NCBI GenBank assembly: GCA_021292105.1
Contig: CM037869.1
Coordinates: forward strand, 51,701,851-51,765,850
Reading direction: 5' to 3'
DNA length: 64,000 nucleotides
DNA from: Anadara kagoshimensis
Lineage: Eukaryota; Mollusca; Bivalvia; Arcoida; Arcidae
Shown in pieces: positions 9,431-25,000 of the stretch. Each line of letters starts with the position of its first letter. The first letter of the stretch is position 1. Under the pieces are notes generated by a model. It was not told the origin of the DNA and searched no databases. It saw nothing but the letters and a program-made list of their open reading frames with translations. A program made the position numbers and the translations under genes.

Positions 9431-12247
9431 GTAAGCAATTTTAATTTTAGTTTACATTTAATATATTTGCTTTAACTTCCAAAATGGTAGCGACGCAATA
9501 TACATTTGTATTATCATGTGTTAAAGATACCATTATTCGATCGAAATATTTTAAGGTTTAAATACTAAATATATGGTTTTACAAAGTCTAAATCCATCTG
9601 AATTCAAATGTTTTGTTAATTCAATATTTTGATAGTATTGGATTTGTTCACTATTCTCGTAGGTGTTTCAGATCACTTTTACCCTGTTTGTCGTGGTTGT
9701 CGTGTCGTCAAATCTAGAACGGTATAGCATTTAATATCATAGCTGGTCATTAGTGATTTTAAAGTCAGATAAAGCGTGCTTTTACATGATAGAGTTTACT
9801 TTTGCGGTACCTGTTGTCGACTGTCTTCATCTAGTATTTTAATGTCTTTGATTTTTAATAAGAAATAAAATATTTATAAAAAAACAACAATAATAATCTA
9901 TGTCCAAACCAAAATCAGAAAACAAATTAAAACTTTGAAGCTTTGAAATTAGGTTTAACACGTAACTTCAACCAGCAAAATGAGATTGGGTGCTACGAAA
10001 GGATAAGCATAATAGCCTCACCGGTCAGATCTGTCATCAAAATATGAAATAAAAAGAACGAACATATAACGATGGGCCGACAAATATATCCAGGGTAATT
10101 TTGGATACAGAGATATCATACTTATTAACAATATTGTGATGACGACCATAAGAATTTTAAGGGGCTTAAAAAGCCTAAGCAAGCAAAACTCTTGCGTCAA
10201 TTATTTGTAAGCAGTGCGTTTCCGTGATAAGAAAAAGCTTTACCATAGCGTATTAATTTTGAAACAAATACAACATAAGCAGGGAAAGTAGGTAAATTTC
10301 TTGCATAGAAAAGGAACGTTTACAATAAAAAAAATAAAAGTCATTAAGTTTGTCATAAAGCTTCAAATGTAGCGTTGATTTGGGGTAATAGTCGCGGTGT
10401 AAATCTCAGTATGAATTTGAAGAATCAGCCGTATTTATTTTCACTTCACAGGTTAGATGACACCAACATGATTTGCAATGTTAAGAACATTAATAGATCG
10501 AACGTAATCTATATATCTCTATGTAAAGCTGAATTATGTGGCGACATTTTCTTTTAAGAATCATTAAGGTTCTGCATCAATTCTGTCTAATAAAAGAAAT
10601 CAGCAAGCAAGTGTGCACATTCTTACCAATCGTTACTTAAAATCTTCCTACAAAATAGAAAATGTTTAAATAGTAGCCATGTCAATAGCATTTTATAGGT
10701 AGAGGATTGTGTAATTAGTCAGGTGTGGACTATGACATACACTGTAGGCACTAAAACTAGATAAAATGTTGTTTACGATCTGATCACAATATAAACAAGT
10801 TTATTGTAATATTAGGGTTGTTGTAATAATGCGACTGATTACGTGCCTATATGCAAACGATATCAATTGTCGTGGTTAAGACTTAATCCTGTTGATAAAC
10901 AATGCAACAACAGTATAGTTGACTACCTCATATAATGATAATACAGTCAAATGTCACATAGATAATTTGAAAAACAGTTTCGTAAATGTTCCTTGGCTTT
11001 TAACACTTGTTGCGGAAAAAAATTGACATATTTCTAAGACTACAGTGAGGAATAAAAGTTTTTGACGTCCCATAGTTTCATGTTCCTTGCACACACATTT
11101 GAATAAACACATGACGGGTGTAGCTAGCTAAACAAGATGTGATTAGCCTTCTGGAACACCCGACCTCACGTTCCTGGCGGAAGTTTTCGTGTCTAACCTA
11201 ACTTGTCAGTTCCAAAATTTTTAATTTGCTTCAGGCTTGTGATTCGGATATTGATAAGTATGTTTTTAATTATACAATTTTTTCTATAGTATCGGATATT
11301 TCATTGTGGGTTGGAATGAGTGATGCAGAAAATGAAGGCGAATGGAAATGGGTAGATAGCACAAATGTAACAATAGACTTTTGGGACTCTTGTCAACCAG
11401 ATGACGCTTACATTGGAGAGGACTGCGGCTTGTTACATATTTATAATCAAAAAATTATTGATGTCAATTGTAATATGATGTTTTTTCCATTCATATGTAC
11501 ATGTGAAGATAATGCCACTGTAAGTTTAGAGACAGATCTTCAACCACATGAAGGTAAGATCTGTTGTTAATTATTTTAAGAAGATTGATTGTATGAATAT
11601 TCCGTTCGATTCATTCTAACCCCTTTATTACGACTATAGTTTTAGTAGTTTGTCATGTTTGGTTATACTTCGAATATCAAACAAAATGTACCGATGTATT
11701 TTTTCTAAACAAAAAAGTACAGCAAAATTAAACATTAATACATTAAAATAAACATTAATACATTAAAATAAACATGTAAAATGCTGTCAAATATTACTTA
11801 AATTCCACAAATAAACATAAAAAACATGCTAGCTTATATCGACTGTACAAAAAAGAGATTAACTTTTACATGAATAAAATACTAATAATTTCTAAATACC
11901 ACCTTAAAAGTAAAGAAAAACTTTGAAACTGGAAAATTAAGTAAAACACGTACTCTGTCACTAAGGAAATAAAGCTGGGTGCTCCGGAAGGATAAGCACT
12001 TCATGTTTATGTACCTTAATCCGTCACAAGTGTAATCAAAATTGAATATGAAAGCAACATGGAATTATTGGACGTAAAATATATCCAGAATTGTTTCGGA
12101 TGGATAGTCATCATACGTTTGAACGTTATTGTGATGAATGCCATGGAAAATGTTGAAGGTCTTAGTTTGCCTTAGCGTGCAATATCAATGCGTTTTAAAG
12201 ATCTAATTCATGGATAGTTCTACAATATATATATATTATATATATAT

Positions 12248-12291
<44 letters not shown>

Positions 12292-15200
12292 CATTAAAGT
12301 CTGGTTCCATATGATATTTTTATCAAACAGATTGTTTTCTTGATGGCTATACCTTTATAGAAGAAGCACAGCTTTATTATAAAATATTTGATGAGCCTCT
12401 AAAACATAATGATGCTGAAGATGCCTGTAACGGCGATCAAACACAACTTTTGTCAATATCTACGTTGCATGAATACAGTGTGATTTATAAGATAATCTCC
12501 GGTAAGTTGAACTTACAAATGTAGTTTGAATTTTTTTTCTACAAGGGTTATCCTAAAATAAAATTCCATTTCGTTTTCCATTAGAGTTCTGCATCGCTAA
12601 TTGTATTATCATGAACTCGCAGAGATTGATTGTAAGGAAGCAAGAACCTAAAATATGACACATTTAATGTTACAACAAAATGTAAAATTTTTCTCTTACT
12701 TTGTATGTCGACAAAATATAAAATTTCAAACCTCAATACATTTTTGGCCTCAAATCTGAGTTTTAGAGGCTTCATATACTTATCTTTATAATGATTGGTT
12801 GATGTAGTATTATTTTGTATTATCCCTGACTGTACCTAAACATATTGATGCACAACGGACAAAAAGTGTCAAACAAATATGAATATCTAACTTTAATACT
12901 GGCCAAAGGGTCTTTTAAAATAATCTTCACGAATATAGGTTATATTTAAATAACTGACTAAAGCATTTTAGTGTTTTGCTGGAACATAACTTTAGCTTCT
13001 TACTTAAGATAACAACAGTTAATGTGGGTATTAGTTGGAAAGTAAGCTATCTTTTGATTATAAAACATTTCATTAATTCGTACAAAGTGCACCTGACACC
13101 TTTCTTGTAATACGTGATATCGCGACTACTCGTTTGTCGGAACTCTCCAGTGGTTAAGATATAATGGCGCATTTGTCTGGGTACAAACATGGCAACAAAT
13201 CGGCGTCCGTCACAACCCCAACGAGATTTGATCATCAGAGAATTATTAATGTCGTTAAAAAGAGAAGAACTGTGTCAATACGTCGGAAAAGACGATGTTA
13301 ATCATTCTAATGAAAGAAAATAATACCTGTTATAGACAGGGTGACGATTATGGCATCCAGAACACCCAGCTGACGGACATTGCGCGACAAAAAAGTTTTT
13401 TAACCTTATCAACGAGTTTACAATGATTCAGCGATTTACGGGGGTTGTCAACAATTAATTGTCATGTTTGATGTTGGTCAGTTCTTGTTGTAATCGTGTG
13501 GTTGGTTAAAGCAGAGGGTCCATGATAGAAAGAAGGACAGCACGCCTATCAGCTGCATGTCCATGATGTTCAGAGAGCAGATTTAGGTATGTACAGTCAT
13601 TGTTTAATAATATTAATATCATAAATGTTTTATTGAGAAAACTGAATTTAGTGTTCACTTCATGTAAGAACTTGTTTCTGGTATTAAAAAACAGTTATAT
13701 GTTTGGGTATATAGTTTTATTTAATATCAGAAACAAGTGCCTGCAAATGCTTCAGATGGACCAGGGTCTGATCCTGGGACCATCCTGAAGCACTTGGGTT
13801 TGTAAAATGATTATAAAAAATATATGGTCAAATTACAGTAATTACTGCAAAATAATAATGATAAAACAAATATGGTCACATAACTTTTTTGACCAAATTT
13901 CTTTTTTTAAATTGTTACAGGGCCCTTTGTCTAAACTGGTACACTAAGGATTGTTTAAGTAAATATTTTGTTTTAAAGTGTCACATGTAGGCATTTTAAA
14001 CACTTTAGTAACACTCCAAAAGGGTTCTTTATAATGTCAACTTGATTGGCAAATCGAATAACCAAATTCAGTCCCATAACACAATTTTGGGGGCTATTCA
14101 ATATAAATATAACCTATAGTGGGGGTCCCTATAAAGACGCCATATTTGTAGATCGCTGTCTTTTCAATAATTATCCCCTTTTCATTAACAGATCTAAATC
14201 CACACAGCTTAAATTAATCTTTACCATAGTCAAATCATATGTTATTATTACCAGAAATGTATATATAGAAAATATTAATTATAGTGTTATGAAATGTTTG
14301 TAATCAGTCATTATTTTTTTAAGAAAATTTTGTAATCAGTCAATTTTTTTATGCAAATATTAGTATATCTCAAATGTATTGTTTCATGTTACGATTATTA
14401 TTTCAGATAATGGTATGATGTACATCATCTAGCAAAATGTGTACCAGGGCAGAGTCAAGGCAATCTGCAAAACCTTATAAATTATGGATTTAGTTGGAAT
14501 AGACTGGGCAAGTATATATTTCAGAATGAAATTGCTCTTTTGAAGCTCATCCTTACAAAATGTTTAAATCTATCAGAATACTATTGTTTGCTGAACCAGG
14601 ACCACAGAAAATAATGTAAACCAAATATATAACCATCTCTGGTTTGATTGGAGATGTTCATATGAGGTCATCTGAAATATTTGGTTTTAACAGATTTCTT
14701 ATCTAACAGTCAGTGTTCATTATAGAAAGGGTTGGTTAAGCCCTTATTTTGCCAAATGAACCAATTATTAAGGCTATACTAGACAATATTTAACATTACA
14801 TGAACACAACAATATTTATGTTATGATGTTGTTGAGGAATGTTTTTGAAAACAGCTTTTCTGAAAAATCCTAGATTTAACACTATATCAGAAATAAGATT
14901 AAGACACTTATACAGTAAAACATTGTTATTATTATTCCCCATAAACAATATTTTGAAGTTCCACGTCCATTACTTTTATGTTTTGTTCTCCATGTCAACC
15001 TTGATGTAACACTGAAATCCTTTATTATAATAGTATTTGGCCAAACAAAATCAATAGGGGTGACTTGTCAGGTTCAACTGTAAATTGAGATCATGGTTTA
15101 TAACAGGCATAAAACCAGAAGATCTTCCATTATTTTTCTGATGTGAGCAAGTCATATTTTTATATACATAATAAGTAATTAAAGCAAATCCAGTAACCAG

Positions 15201-18200
15201 TAATTTTTAAGTAAAATAAGACTTGTATAAAACATTTTCAAAGATAAATTTATATCTAATATATTTCAGATGTAATATAACTGTCTATAAGAAACTGACC
15301 CTACACCACATGACGGATACCAGACACTACCTTATGAGACACTGGACAGGAAGTAAATAGAAAGAGATGTCACAAAATTATTAAAGCGCTCAAATTCATC
15401 CAGTGTAGCACTTTATGTATTATCCTTCTCATATTCAGCTGAAAGGGTAGATTTTGATGAACATAATCTGTATATAATAGACATAATTTAGAAATATGGA
15501 CATGACAATATTAACCAATTTATGGATGAAGATAACATAAAAATGGTAGGGAGTGTACTACTGGACAATCAGATAATTTTTTATGGAATTATCAAAGAAG
15601 GGGCAGACTAACAATCACAGTTTTATAGTGCTTTAATTATAGGAGAAATAATTCACCCAACAGAATGAGAACTCGCCATATTATATTCAGATTTTGGGAC
15701 AAACGGCAGTGTGTAGTGCACCATTTTGTGACTTTATTCTTTATACACAGAAAATTATTTATATTGAATGTGTACCATACAATACAAATATTTGTAACTC
15801 TGTATTAACTTAACTTAAAGTTTTCTATCATTGTTTATATCTTTCACTTTATACTAGGTGTCTTACGTAGAAGCAATATGCAGCCTTTGCTCTACAGAGT
15901 TGGGTGAATTTACAATGATTTTCAGGCTCATCACTAACGCTGTCTTGTGAACATTTTACAGTAAATTATGAAAATCATTTCAGAAAATCTGTTATATCCT
16001 CACATGTTTGAACTCACAGCCCTTAATTTTAAAGCAAGATGCTACACTTCTTACATGACAAGAAACTGATTAAATATGATTGATTAAAGGGCATGTTACA
16101 TCCTAGTCAAGAGTATTTCACTGATATTGAGACTTAGATACCACTCATTGTCGTTACAACGTCCCGACGATTTTTTTCGTTTTCCTGCCTTTCCCCCGTT
16201 GTTAAAAGTTGTTATACCTAAACAGTGCGGGGCATAGAATAAGTGGTATGGGCTCTGCATCTTCATAATGTAGCAGAAAACTAAATGGCGGAAATCGTAG
16301 CGGTGATTTCTTGACAAGGTGGTATTTTTCTGCTCCTCTAATCCATCTCTACGGATTAATCTTAGCCAGTTTTTCTTACATTTCGTACCTTTTGAAGTGA
16401 GAAAAAAAGAAATATCGACATTTCCCTTCTACTATCGTCCGCACAGCCTTCAGCAACGTAATGTAAAGTCTACATTGTTTTGTCACGCCATGCTGACACC
16501 ATTCATGTTTACACTGGTTACGGTTGTCCCGCAAATCTCGCAAAATGTACGGGAGAACATACTAGTTCTGAAACGTTAGGTAACTCCGGGTAATCGCGAT
16601 ATCAAGTATTGATATGGCTGAATATTATCTTACAATCTCTAGTGGGATATTAAAAATGTTTAATATTCCTATAGCAAAAAATGCATTTTAAAATTGTTTT
16701 GTATGTGACCAAATGGTTTTTTTTAAATTTTATCTACAATGTTTAAATTATAAAAAATAAGAAATCTGCCAATAAATAATACTTATTTATTTAAAGTTAA
16801 ATTTCGTCAAGTCATTTTTTTATTATTTTTTCAACATTTTACATAATATCTTTAGACAAAAACACCTACACTCACCCATTCTTTCATCTTTCATACGGAT
16901 TTTGTTTATGATACACAAATTCTATATATTAATATGCACAAAATATACTTGTTTGTAGTCATAACTAGTATTCACATAAAGATCTATAGACCCCCATCTT
17001 TGCAAAAAAATATTAGATATTCCCAAGCTTTGTATCAATTTTTTTCGATGATTCGATAGTATTTTGTAATGTGATTTTGTAGTTCTTTTATATGTCACGT
17101 TTTATTAAGGTATCATTCTAGACTAATATACTGTTTGGTCTATGATATAATATGATTTAAAGCATGTGAATCTATGGTTGATATGTCCAATAAAACATTT
17201 TTAATATAAGTAATAACGGTTTTCCCTGTTTTCATAACTATCCAAGATTCAACCCTACTCCAAATTCTCTCACATATTCACAGTCGGAAAAAAAGATGGG
17301 AAATATTTTCTTCAAACGATTTGCAAAATGTACATTTTGAATATTGTTAAATATTTATCGTCTGAAGCAATTTATTAGTGCCATATATTTTGGTTATAAT
17401 TCGGAAATTAAGCCATTTGAGTTTTTTGCAGTCAAATGTTCTATGGAAATTTTTATAGACTTTTTCCTAATTGTTGTGGGAGATTAAGTTCGTCCTCCCA
17501 TTTTAATTCGGCTTTCGGTTTTTTGTATAATGATTCTACAAAGATAGAGTAAATATGTTTTGTTCCTTTGAGTTGCTTACATATGTGTTCAAGAGTAGTA
17601 TTTATTTCTTCGTTGTTGCGATTGTTTGTGTTGTTAGAGATGTTGTGGTTATTGAGCATAGCTCTTTTTAGATCTTCATACACTGTAAATAGGATTCGTA
17701 TATTTAAGTTTTGTTGTATTGATTCTATGTTCATGAAGGTATTATTGGGATTGAATAGGTCTTTTATCCGTTTTTTGTGTAACTTTTTAATGTAAGCAGT
17801 TTTCTGTTCATTTTTATTTTTGAGTCGTGCCATAACTCACAATTTTGTATGGGATGTGTTGAGCAGTAAATAGGTAGTTTGTTATTTTAATTCGGCTGAA
17901 TCAATTAAAACTTCTTTCCAAAAACTATTTGAGATTTGTTATGACTGTCTAGACAAAAATTATCACCAAAGTCATTGATTTGAGTCAAGTTACATTTAAC
18001 TAATTCTGTAAATTAGGTTTTTAGTATAATATGAGTATTGCTTTTTTCAGTCTACGTAGCCATGTTAATTTTACAGATGTGATAAAACTTCCTAAATGTA
18101 TAATATTACATCCACCAAGCTCACCATGCTAGTACCCCTGAATCATGTTTTTTTCTACTTATTTTTTCCCATATATATTGGTAGAATTTGGTTTCTAAAT

Positions 18201-19527
18201 ATATAAGAATTGCATTCTTGGGGCTTGGAAAGAACTGTAAGTGAGTGTGTTAATTTTGGCAGAAGTAAAGATTTAATAACTATAATTTTCCAAATAGGGT
18301 AATCATTCTCTGAGACCAAGTTCTTAAATTACTCTCTTTTTTAGAAATATATTTATTGTAATTTAAAGTACCGATATTATTAAGATCTTGGGTTAAACCT
18401 AATACCGTGAAGTTTGTGTTTGTACATTCTTACTTTATATCTGGACAAATTATGTCTTTACAGTTTGTTTTAGAGCCAATCAAAACAGCTTTGGTTTTAT
18501 CGATATTTGGTTTGAGACCAGAATATTTAGAAAATTAAAATAAGAGGTTCATAGAATTTTTTCAGAGTATTTTTTCTGAACCATCTAAAAATATACAGGT
18601 AGCATCAGCATATTGCAGTTAATTAATTTTAGTGTTTTCTAATTTTATGTTTTTATTGTGACAGAACATATTGGCTATAATTTCTGCACTTAATATGAAA
18701 AGTTAATGGGACACCGGGTCTCCTTGTCGACATGCTCGGGAAATGTTGAAAAACTGAGAGAAAATGTCATTTTTAAACACATAACTGTGCGTTCTTATTA
18801 GGAATTTATACTCATTTCTTAAAATTAGATCCAATTATAAAGTAATTCAGTCTTTCTAATAAAATTGAAAAATACTAAATCAAATGCTTTTTCAAAATCA
18901 ACTAACAGTAATACGCCGGGTATATTTTTCTTTTGTTAACTGCAAAGTGTCATAAATACTTTTTGTATTTTCACCAATAAATCTTCCGGAAATAAAACCC
19001 TTTTGATTTTCGTGTATTAAGTAATCTAATACTGACTTTATTCTATTTGCAATACAGCTAGAAAGTATTTTATATGTAACATTTTAAAGGCCGATAGGTC
19101 GCCAGTTTTTTAATTCGGTTATACTTTTTTCAACCTTAAGTAGTATTGATATAATTCCTTATTTTTGGGTTAGTTCGCCATTTTCAAAACTATAATTAAA
19201 AGATTTGATAAGAAAATATGACAAATCGTTCCAGAAAAACTTTAAAAAAACTCAACAGAAAATCCATCGGGGCCAGGCGATTTTTCATTTTTCATGCATC
19301 AAGTAATTCGTGATATGTTATCTTACCCTCCATTTTAAGAAGTTGATTTTTATCTAATTTTTTATATCCTCATAATTTAGATGTTTATTTAGATTAACAT
19401 TTTTTAGTGAGTGGTCGTTGTTCAAATAAAGTTTTTTATAAAAGTTTTCAAATTCGGTCAAAAGTTCTTTTTTATTTGATATATACTTTCCCGTATCGTC
19501 AATCAATCCGGTTACATTTATATATAT

Positions 19528-19599
<72 letters not shown>

Positions 19600-21994
19600 C
19601 TCTTTTTTCTAGATTTAAAAAAAAGGTTTGTTCTTTTTTCACCATGTTCTATCCATTTAGTTCGTATAAAAACACATTTAATATAATTTTCCCTAATTTT
19701 TTCTAGCCAATCGTTTAATCTTTTAACTTCATTTTCATTATCTTTGGATCGGGAGATAGCATATAATTCAGAGGCTTTATTGATTTGTTTTTTCAACGTT
19801 TTCTTTTTTCATTTTTGCGTTCCATCTTTTTCCTAGAACTGTATTCAATTGTTGCCCCCTTATTCTAAGTAATAATAAATCAAGAAATAAATTATCGTTA
19901 AAGCCTAATTGATAGTCACCCTCCTCCCCATTATTTAAATTTAAATATTCTTGTACTAAGTTAACAATCAATGTGTTTGTTTCCTTCACGTAATAAATAT
20001 CGTACAATAAACTATTGTTGAATTTCCAGAAACCCCTTCCCCTTTCAAAATTTGTAAAGCAAAGTTGAATTTCAGCAAAAGAATGATCGGATCGATAGCC
20101 TGGTTTCATTTCTGTTTTGTTTACCAATGACATAAGTTCAGAAATAACAATAAAATCTAAACGGACAGCTTTTGATGGATTTTGATAAAACTAAGTATAG
20201 CGTTTAGTGTTGTTATTACAAATTCTCCAAGGGTCTACTAAATATAAAACTTTAAATGACAGCAATTCTTCTCTTGCTTTTGGGGTATTTATTTTCTTGT
20301 AATTCCGATAGTCAAGTGATAGGGTTTGTACTAAATCAAAATCGCCCCCTATAATTATAAATTCGTTATTTAAGTCTTGTGTAGTTGTTTTTAATGTTGT
20401 TTAAAAATTTGGTTCATTTATTGGGTCCGTATATATTTATTAAAGTTATTGTATATTTATTTTCTATTAAGATTTCTAGTAAAAGGAAGTTTCCATTTTT
20501 GTCTTTTAATTCATTTTAGCTTTGAATTCAAAATTATTGTTTAAAAATAGCCATCTCTTTAGAATTACTTCTGCTGTATGACATATAAACGTCATAACCC
20601 CTATAGAACATATACTCCTTTCTTATCTTTCTCAATGAAGTGAGTATCTTACAAGAGATAAATACTGAATTTCTTATTTTGTAGGAAATTATTGACCTCT
20701 TTTCTCTTATTATTTTGACCACCGAGACCCCTACAAGTAAAGGACAAAATTTTAATATTGGTCATCTAGACAGGGAAAAAAATCGTATACACAATATATA
20801 CCAAGTATTGTATAACTACTCTATGTATAACAATTACATATGTGGTTGAAATATTTCAAACCCATCATGTACATAACATTCATTCCAGAACAAACATTAC
20901 AAAAACATACAACATACAAATAGAAAGAATACTTACGTCTGAAGTCAACAAATACAAATAATTCAGGGTCTACATTTGCCTGAATTTAAAAGTATACAAT
21001 ATGATGTTTTTGATTGCGTATAGATTGTAATAAACAATACAGAGTTTTTATAATAATCTAACAATATTACAATTCATTGAAATGAAATGAAATGGATCTG
21101 GGGTCAGTTGTTTGAAGCCTGATTAATTAAATCAATTGATTAGTCAAAATTTGAATTTTTAAGTAATTTCATGATCAGACACATTGTGAACTTAAATTTG
21201 AAATGTTGAAATTGAATAAAAATTCCATGAAATTGTAATGAAAGTATCGATTCGATTCTGATATTTTGATTGTTATTCAGGTATTTTATTTCTTTAAATC
21301 ATTGATCAAACCAATTAAACCTCAAACAACTGGGTCCTGGTAAGGACTGGTGGTGATACTCCCGCGTCACGGCATACTCGGCCTCGCTTTTATATAGGCA
21401 GATCAATTTCATGTTTATGTAATGAGCCATTAGATTGGTTCTTTATAAGATCAGCCTGTAGTTTACGAATTTATTTGGTATGAAATGTATCGGAGCTACT
21501 AGTATATGACATGTATCGGAACTACTAGTATATGACATGTATCGGAAATATAAGTGTAGTCCGTTAATTTGTTTGCTAAACCTGTTTAAAGTCATTCATA
21601 GTGTTTCACTTTGTTCAAAAGTGGTGGAAAAAGGTTAGATACATTTCAGACGTGTCTGTGATATAAGAATCGGGGCCGTGTATGCTTCAACGTGGGACCA
21701 CAGTCCATAGTCTACAACAAAACCTTAAAAGCCTGTATTGTCAAATCATCGGTATCAGGATTAATGTATAAAATGGTAAGTATCTATAATTATTTAGTAT
21801 TACCGTTGGGTCATGGTCAGAAAAAGACACATTTTCCTTCAATTAGCAGAAACGAAAAAAATAACCACGTGTTATATTTATTATTTTTAACCGTGATATG
21901 CAAGTTAGTCGACAGATATTGTGCGTTTGATCCAATCACCATCAGATACAGTAAGTCTACCAATACATTAAAGTATAGCTTTGTGAAGAGAGTC

Positions 21995-22050
<56 letters not shown>

Positions 22051-25000
22051 GTCTTTAAAAGAGTTCGCTAATGAGTCAATGTAGCTTGATCGTATAGACA
22101 TTATTATTGATGGGTTTCGGTGTTAAGAAGATGTTTTATATAGTTTTAGCATCAATAAAATTCCTTTCATAATAGGGGGTTATTTAAAATAAAATTTTAA
22201 AATTAAAATTACAACTGGTATTATATGTAATTATTTCATTTAACTTCCAGAATATGATGGCAAATCTTTTCACATCAATTCAGACGAAAGACTACAACAT
22301 ATTTTACAACGTGTAAGCACATTAAATAACAGTTTGGAAAAGATATTAAACGTTGACGGCAAAATGTGCTTTTGTCTCAGTGTTAATGGTTTTCAGGTTT
22401 TCCTGAATGCTCGAAACTGTTCAGATATACTGTCTTTTATATGTGGGAGCTATTGCAAAGAGGATAGTGTAAAGAAAATATCGACGGACTACAATGAGAT
22501 TCCTACCAGTATGTAAATATTATGCAATATATAAATCGAATAGTTTAAGTGTTTTGAACTCAATAAGATTTTGTTGGAATTGTTTCTTTGATTACTATTT
22601 TTATCTTATTTTCCCTTAATAGTCGTCCATTTTACAATGAAGCACATTGTTGTTTTGTTTTCAGTTAGAACCTGTTTTACCGTTGGTCTTGTGCATATGT
22701 CTAAGATTAATTGATGAATCTATCTTATTTTAAGCTCACTAGAATACATGATATTCATTTAATCAACAAATTAAAGATAATCAAGGGATAGAACATGATC
22801 AATGCATATGTATGTTTAGTTCATTTTTTTGGTATAAACAAACAACATTGACCTGTCTGCTGGACCTTTGATTTAAATATTCATTACGGACGAGTAAGGT
22901 CAAGTTATAGGAATCACACGTCTTAATGATGTGAATACGAATCGTGGGCAATGTGTATATATATTAATTGCGAATCCTGACACTACCTATGTATTGGGTG
23001 GACCCTCCTATATGAATATTTCTAATAAAAGGTCAAACGGACAGGCCAATGTCGTTTGCCAATAACCGTCATTTCTCAAGATATAACACAATTCTGCTTA
23101 GAGGCGGTTTATTGCGAATAGAGACACAAATAAGCAATTTATATTGCATATAGTTTGTGCTCATCGGTATACTGATTGCATCTTGGCAAAATATTTGTCC
23201 AATCAAATGAAATAGGTTCAACATCTTCATAATAATTTTGGTTTCATAACTTTGGCCCAAGCACTACTGATGAGGAATTGTATTCCGAAACGGCCGTCTA
23301 GTGCTGTAAAATTAAAACTGGTATAATATGTAATTTAAACCCCTGAGCCGATATCTCTGCTGGTGGCTGGTGCCCCGAGGATATCACCAACTCAGTAGGC
23401 AATAATTTCGTATTATTGTCAGAAATATACTATAATTGTCTAAATTTCCTGCAAGTTAAAATTTGAAATTTCTCAAAAACTAAGGTATACTCCCTCATGC
23501 AAAGTATTTCCTTAGCTTAATTTGGTAAAATATATTTTGGCCCTTTGGGTAGCTTTTCAACATCTTCATAATAATTTTGGTTTCATAACTTTGGCCCAAG
23601 CACTACTGATGAGGAATTGTATTCCGAAACGGCCGTCTAGTGCTGTAAAATTAAAACTGGTATAATATGTAATTTAAACCCCTGAGCCGATATCTCTGCT
23701 GGTGGCTGGTGCCCCGAGGATATCACCAACTCAGTAGGCAATAATTTCGTATTATTGTCAGAAATATACTATAATTGTCTAAATTTCCTGCAAGTTAAAA
23801 TTTGAAATTTCTCAAAAATTAAGGTATACTCCCTCATGCAAAGTATTTCCTTAGCTTAATTTGGTAAAATATATTTTGGCCCTTTGGGTAGCTTTTCAAC
23901 ATCTTCATAATAATTTTGGTTTCATAACTTTGGCCCAAGCACTACTGATGAGGAATTGTATTCCGAAACGGCCGTCTAGTGCTGTAAAATTAAAACTGGT
24001 ATAATATGTAATTGTCTATCAAAAAATAAAAAATATATACAAGTTTCTCATCCATAATTTCTGTAATTTTGTGTTAATTCCTATAATGTTCTATATTATT
24101 AAACAGTTGTCATTATTAAACTGATATAACAAAGAAAGTGCATAATATTCAATTGCAATTGCATTTTCAGAAAGAAATCAGATCCTTGTATCAACAGACA
24201 GAAGCATAAAATACTTTATCACAGAGACTCAGGTTGAACTGACACTTCTAACAGAAATTATAACGGATGAACCAGTGTATAGTTTTGACATTCTCTTTAA
24301 CAAGGATCTTTTGTTCTGGCACAGCCGCAGATCAACATTTATTATAGAAACTTCATTGTTTGATTCAGCCAACTATACTCATCGAAAATATGTTTACACT
24401 GGCGACCCACACACGTACCTTGCTGTTGATTGGTTGTTGTATAATATTTATTACTCTTCCATGAATACACAAACAATAAGCGTTTCTAATGGAAAGTTTA
24501 CAAAGATACTATATCTAGAAAATGTTGAGAAACCTCAATACTTACAAGTAGATCCTACCATAGGGTACGCATACATTTAATTTTTTCTTTTTGATTTTTT
24601 TTTTACAAATATATCGCTCATTTTGATTGTACAAAACATAGTATAGATTATTATAATGACCACATTTTCTCTCAACGAAAATGTTCAAATAATCTGAAGG
24701 CATGAAGTGGTAGATTTATGTAATTTATGACTATATCATACGTATTAGTAATTGTAGAAATTTGGAAACTGGTATTTTAATATAAAGTGCTTTAAGTCTT
24801 AATTATGCCTGTTTAACTGCTTATGTCATTTTGTTATCGTGTCCGTTCATTCTTGCATTAGTTCCAAGTGTATGTTTTAGAACAAATGTCTAAATCAAAC
24901 CACAAAAATAATACAAATAACAGCAAAAATATTTTAATCTCATATATGTTATACTACTTTACAGGCTAGCATTTTGGCTAGAACCTTTGGAATTGTAGCT

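Larger units (their letters stand above)
20771..22250. other. Intron segment before the CTLD 2 second exon
   Basis: Mostly AT-rich filler. It holds a 26-bp tandem repeat (21485-21546) and a (TA)n tract (21999-22049). A short open stretch at 21692-21775 (SIVYNKTLKACIVKSSVSG, then a GTAAGT) could be an exon remnant, but its phase does not fit its neighbours. Confidence 0.4.

Noticed and set aside
17453-17833. 126-residue minus-strand protein as an independent gene
   Set aside because: It is continuous with LINE coding sequence on both sides and carries LINE C-terminal context (Trp-Glu then C-F-C-K motif further on).
19518-19796. Ile-Tyr-rich minus-strand protein tail
   Set aside because: It is a translated (TA)n microsatellite inside the LINE.
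21650-21775. Possible extra CTLD exon with GTAAGT donor
   Set aside because: The open frame (SIVYNKTLKACIVKSSVSG) leaves in phase 0 and has no fitting acceptor. Neighbouring exons join directly in phase 1.
23217-24013. CRISPR-like array
   Set aside because: Units are 339 bp and contiguous, with no spacers, in a eukaryotic intron. It is a plain tandem repeat.
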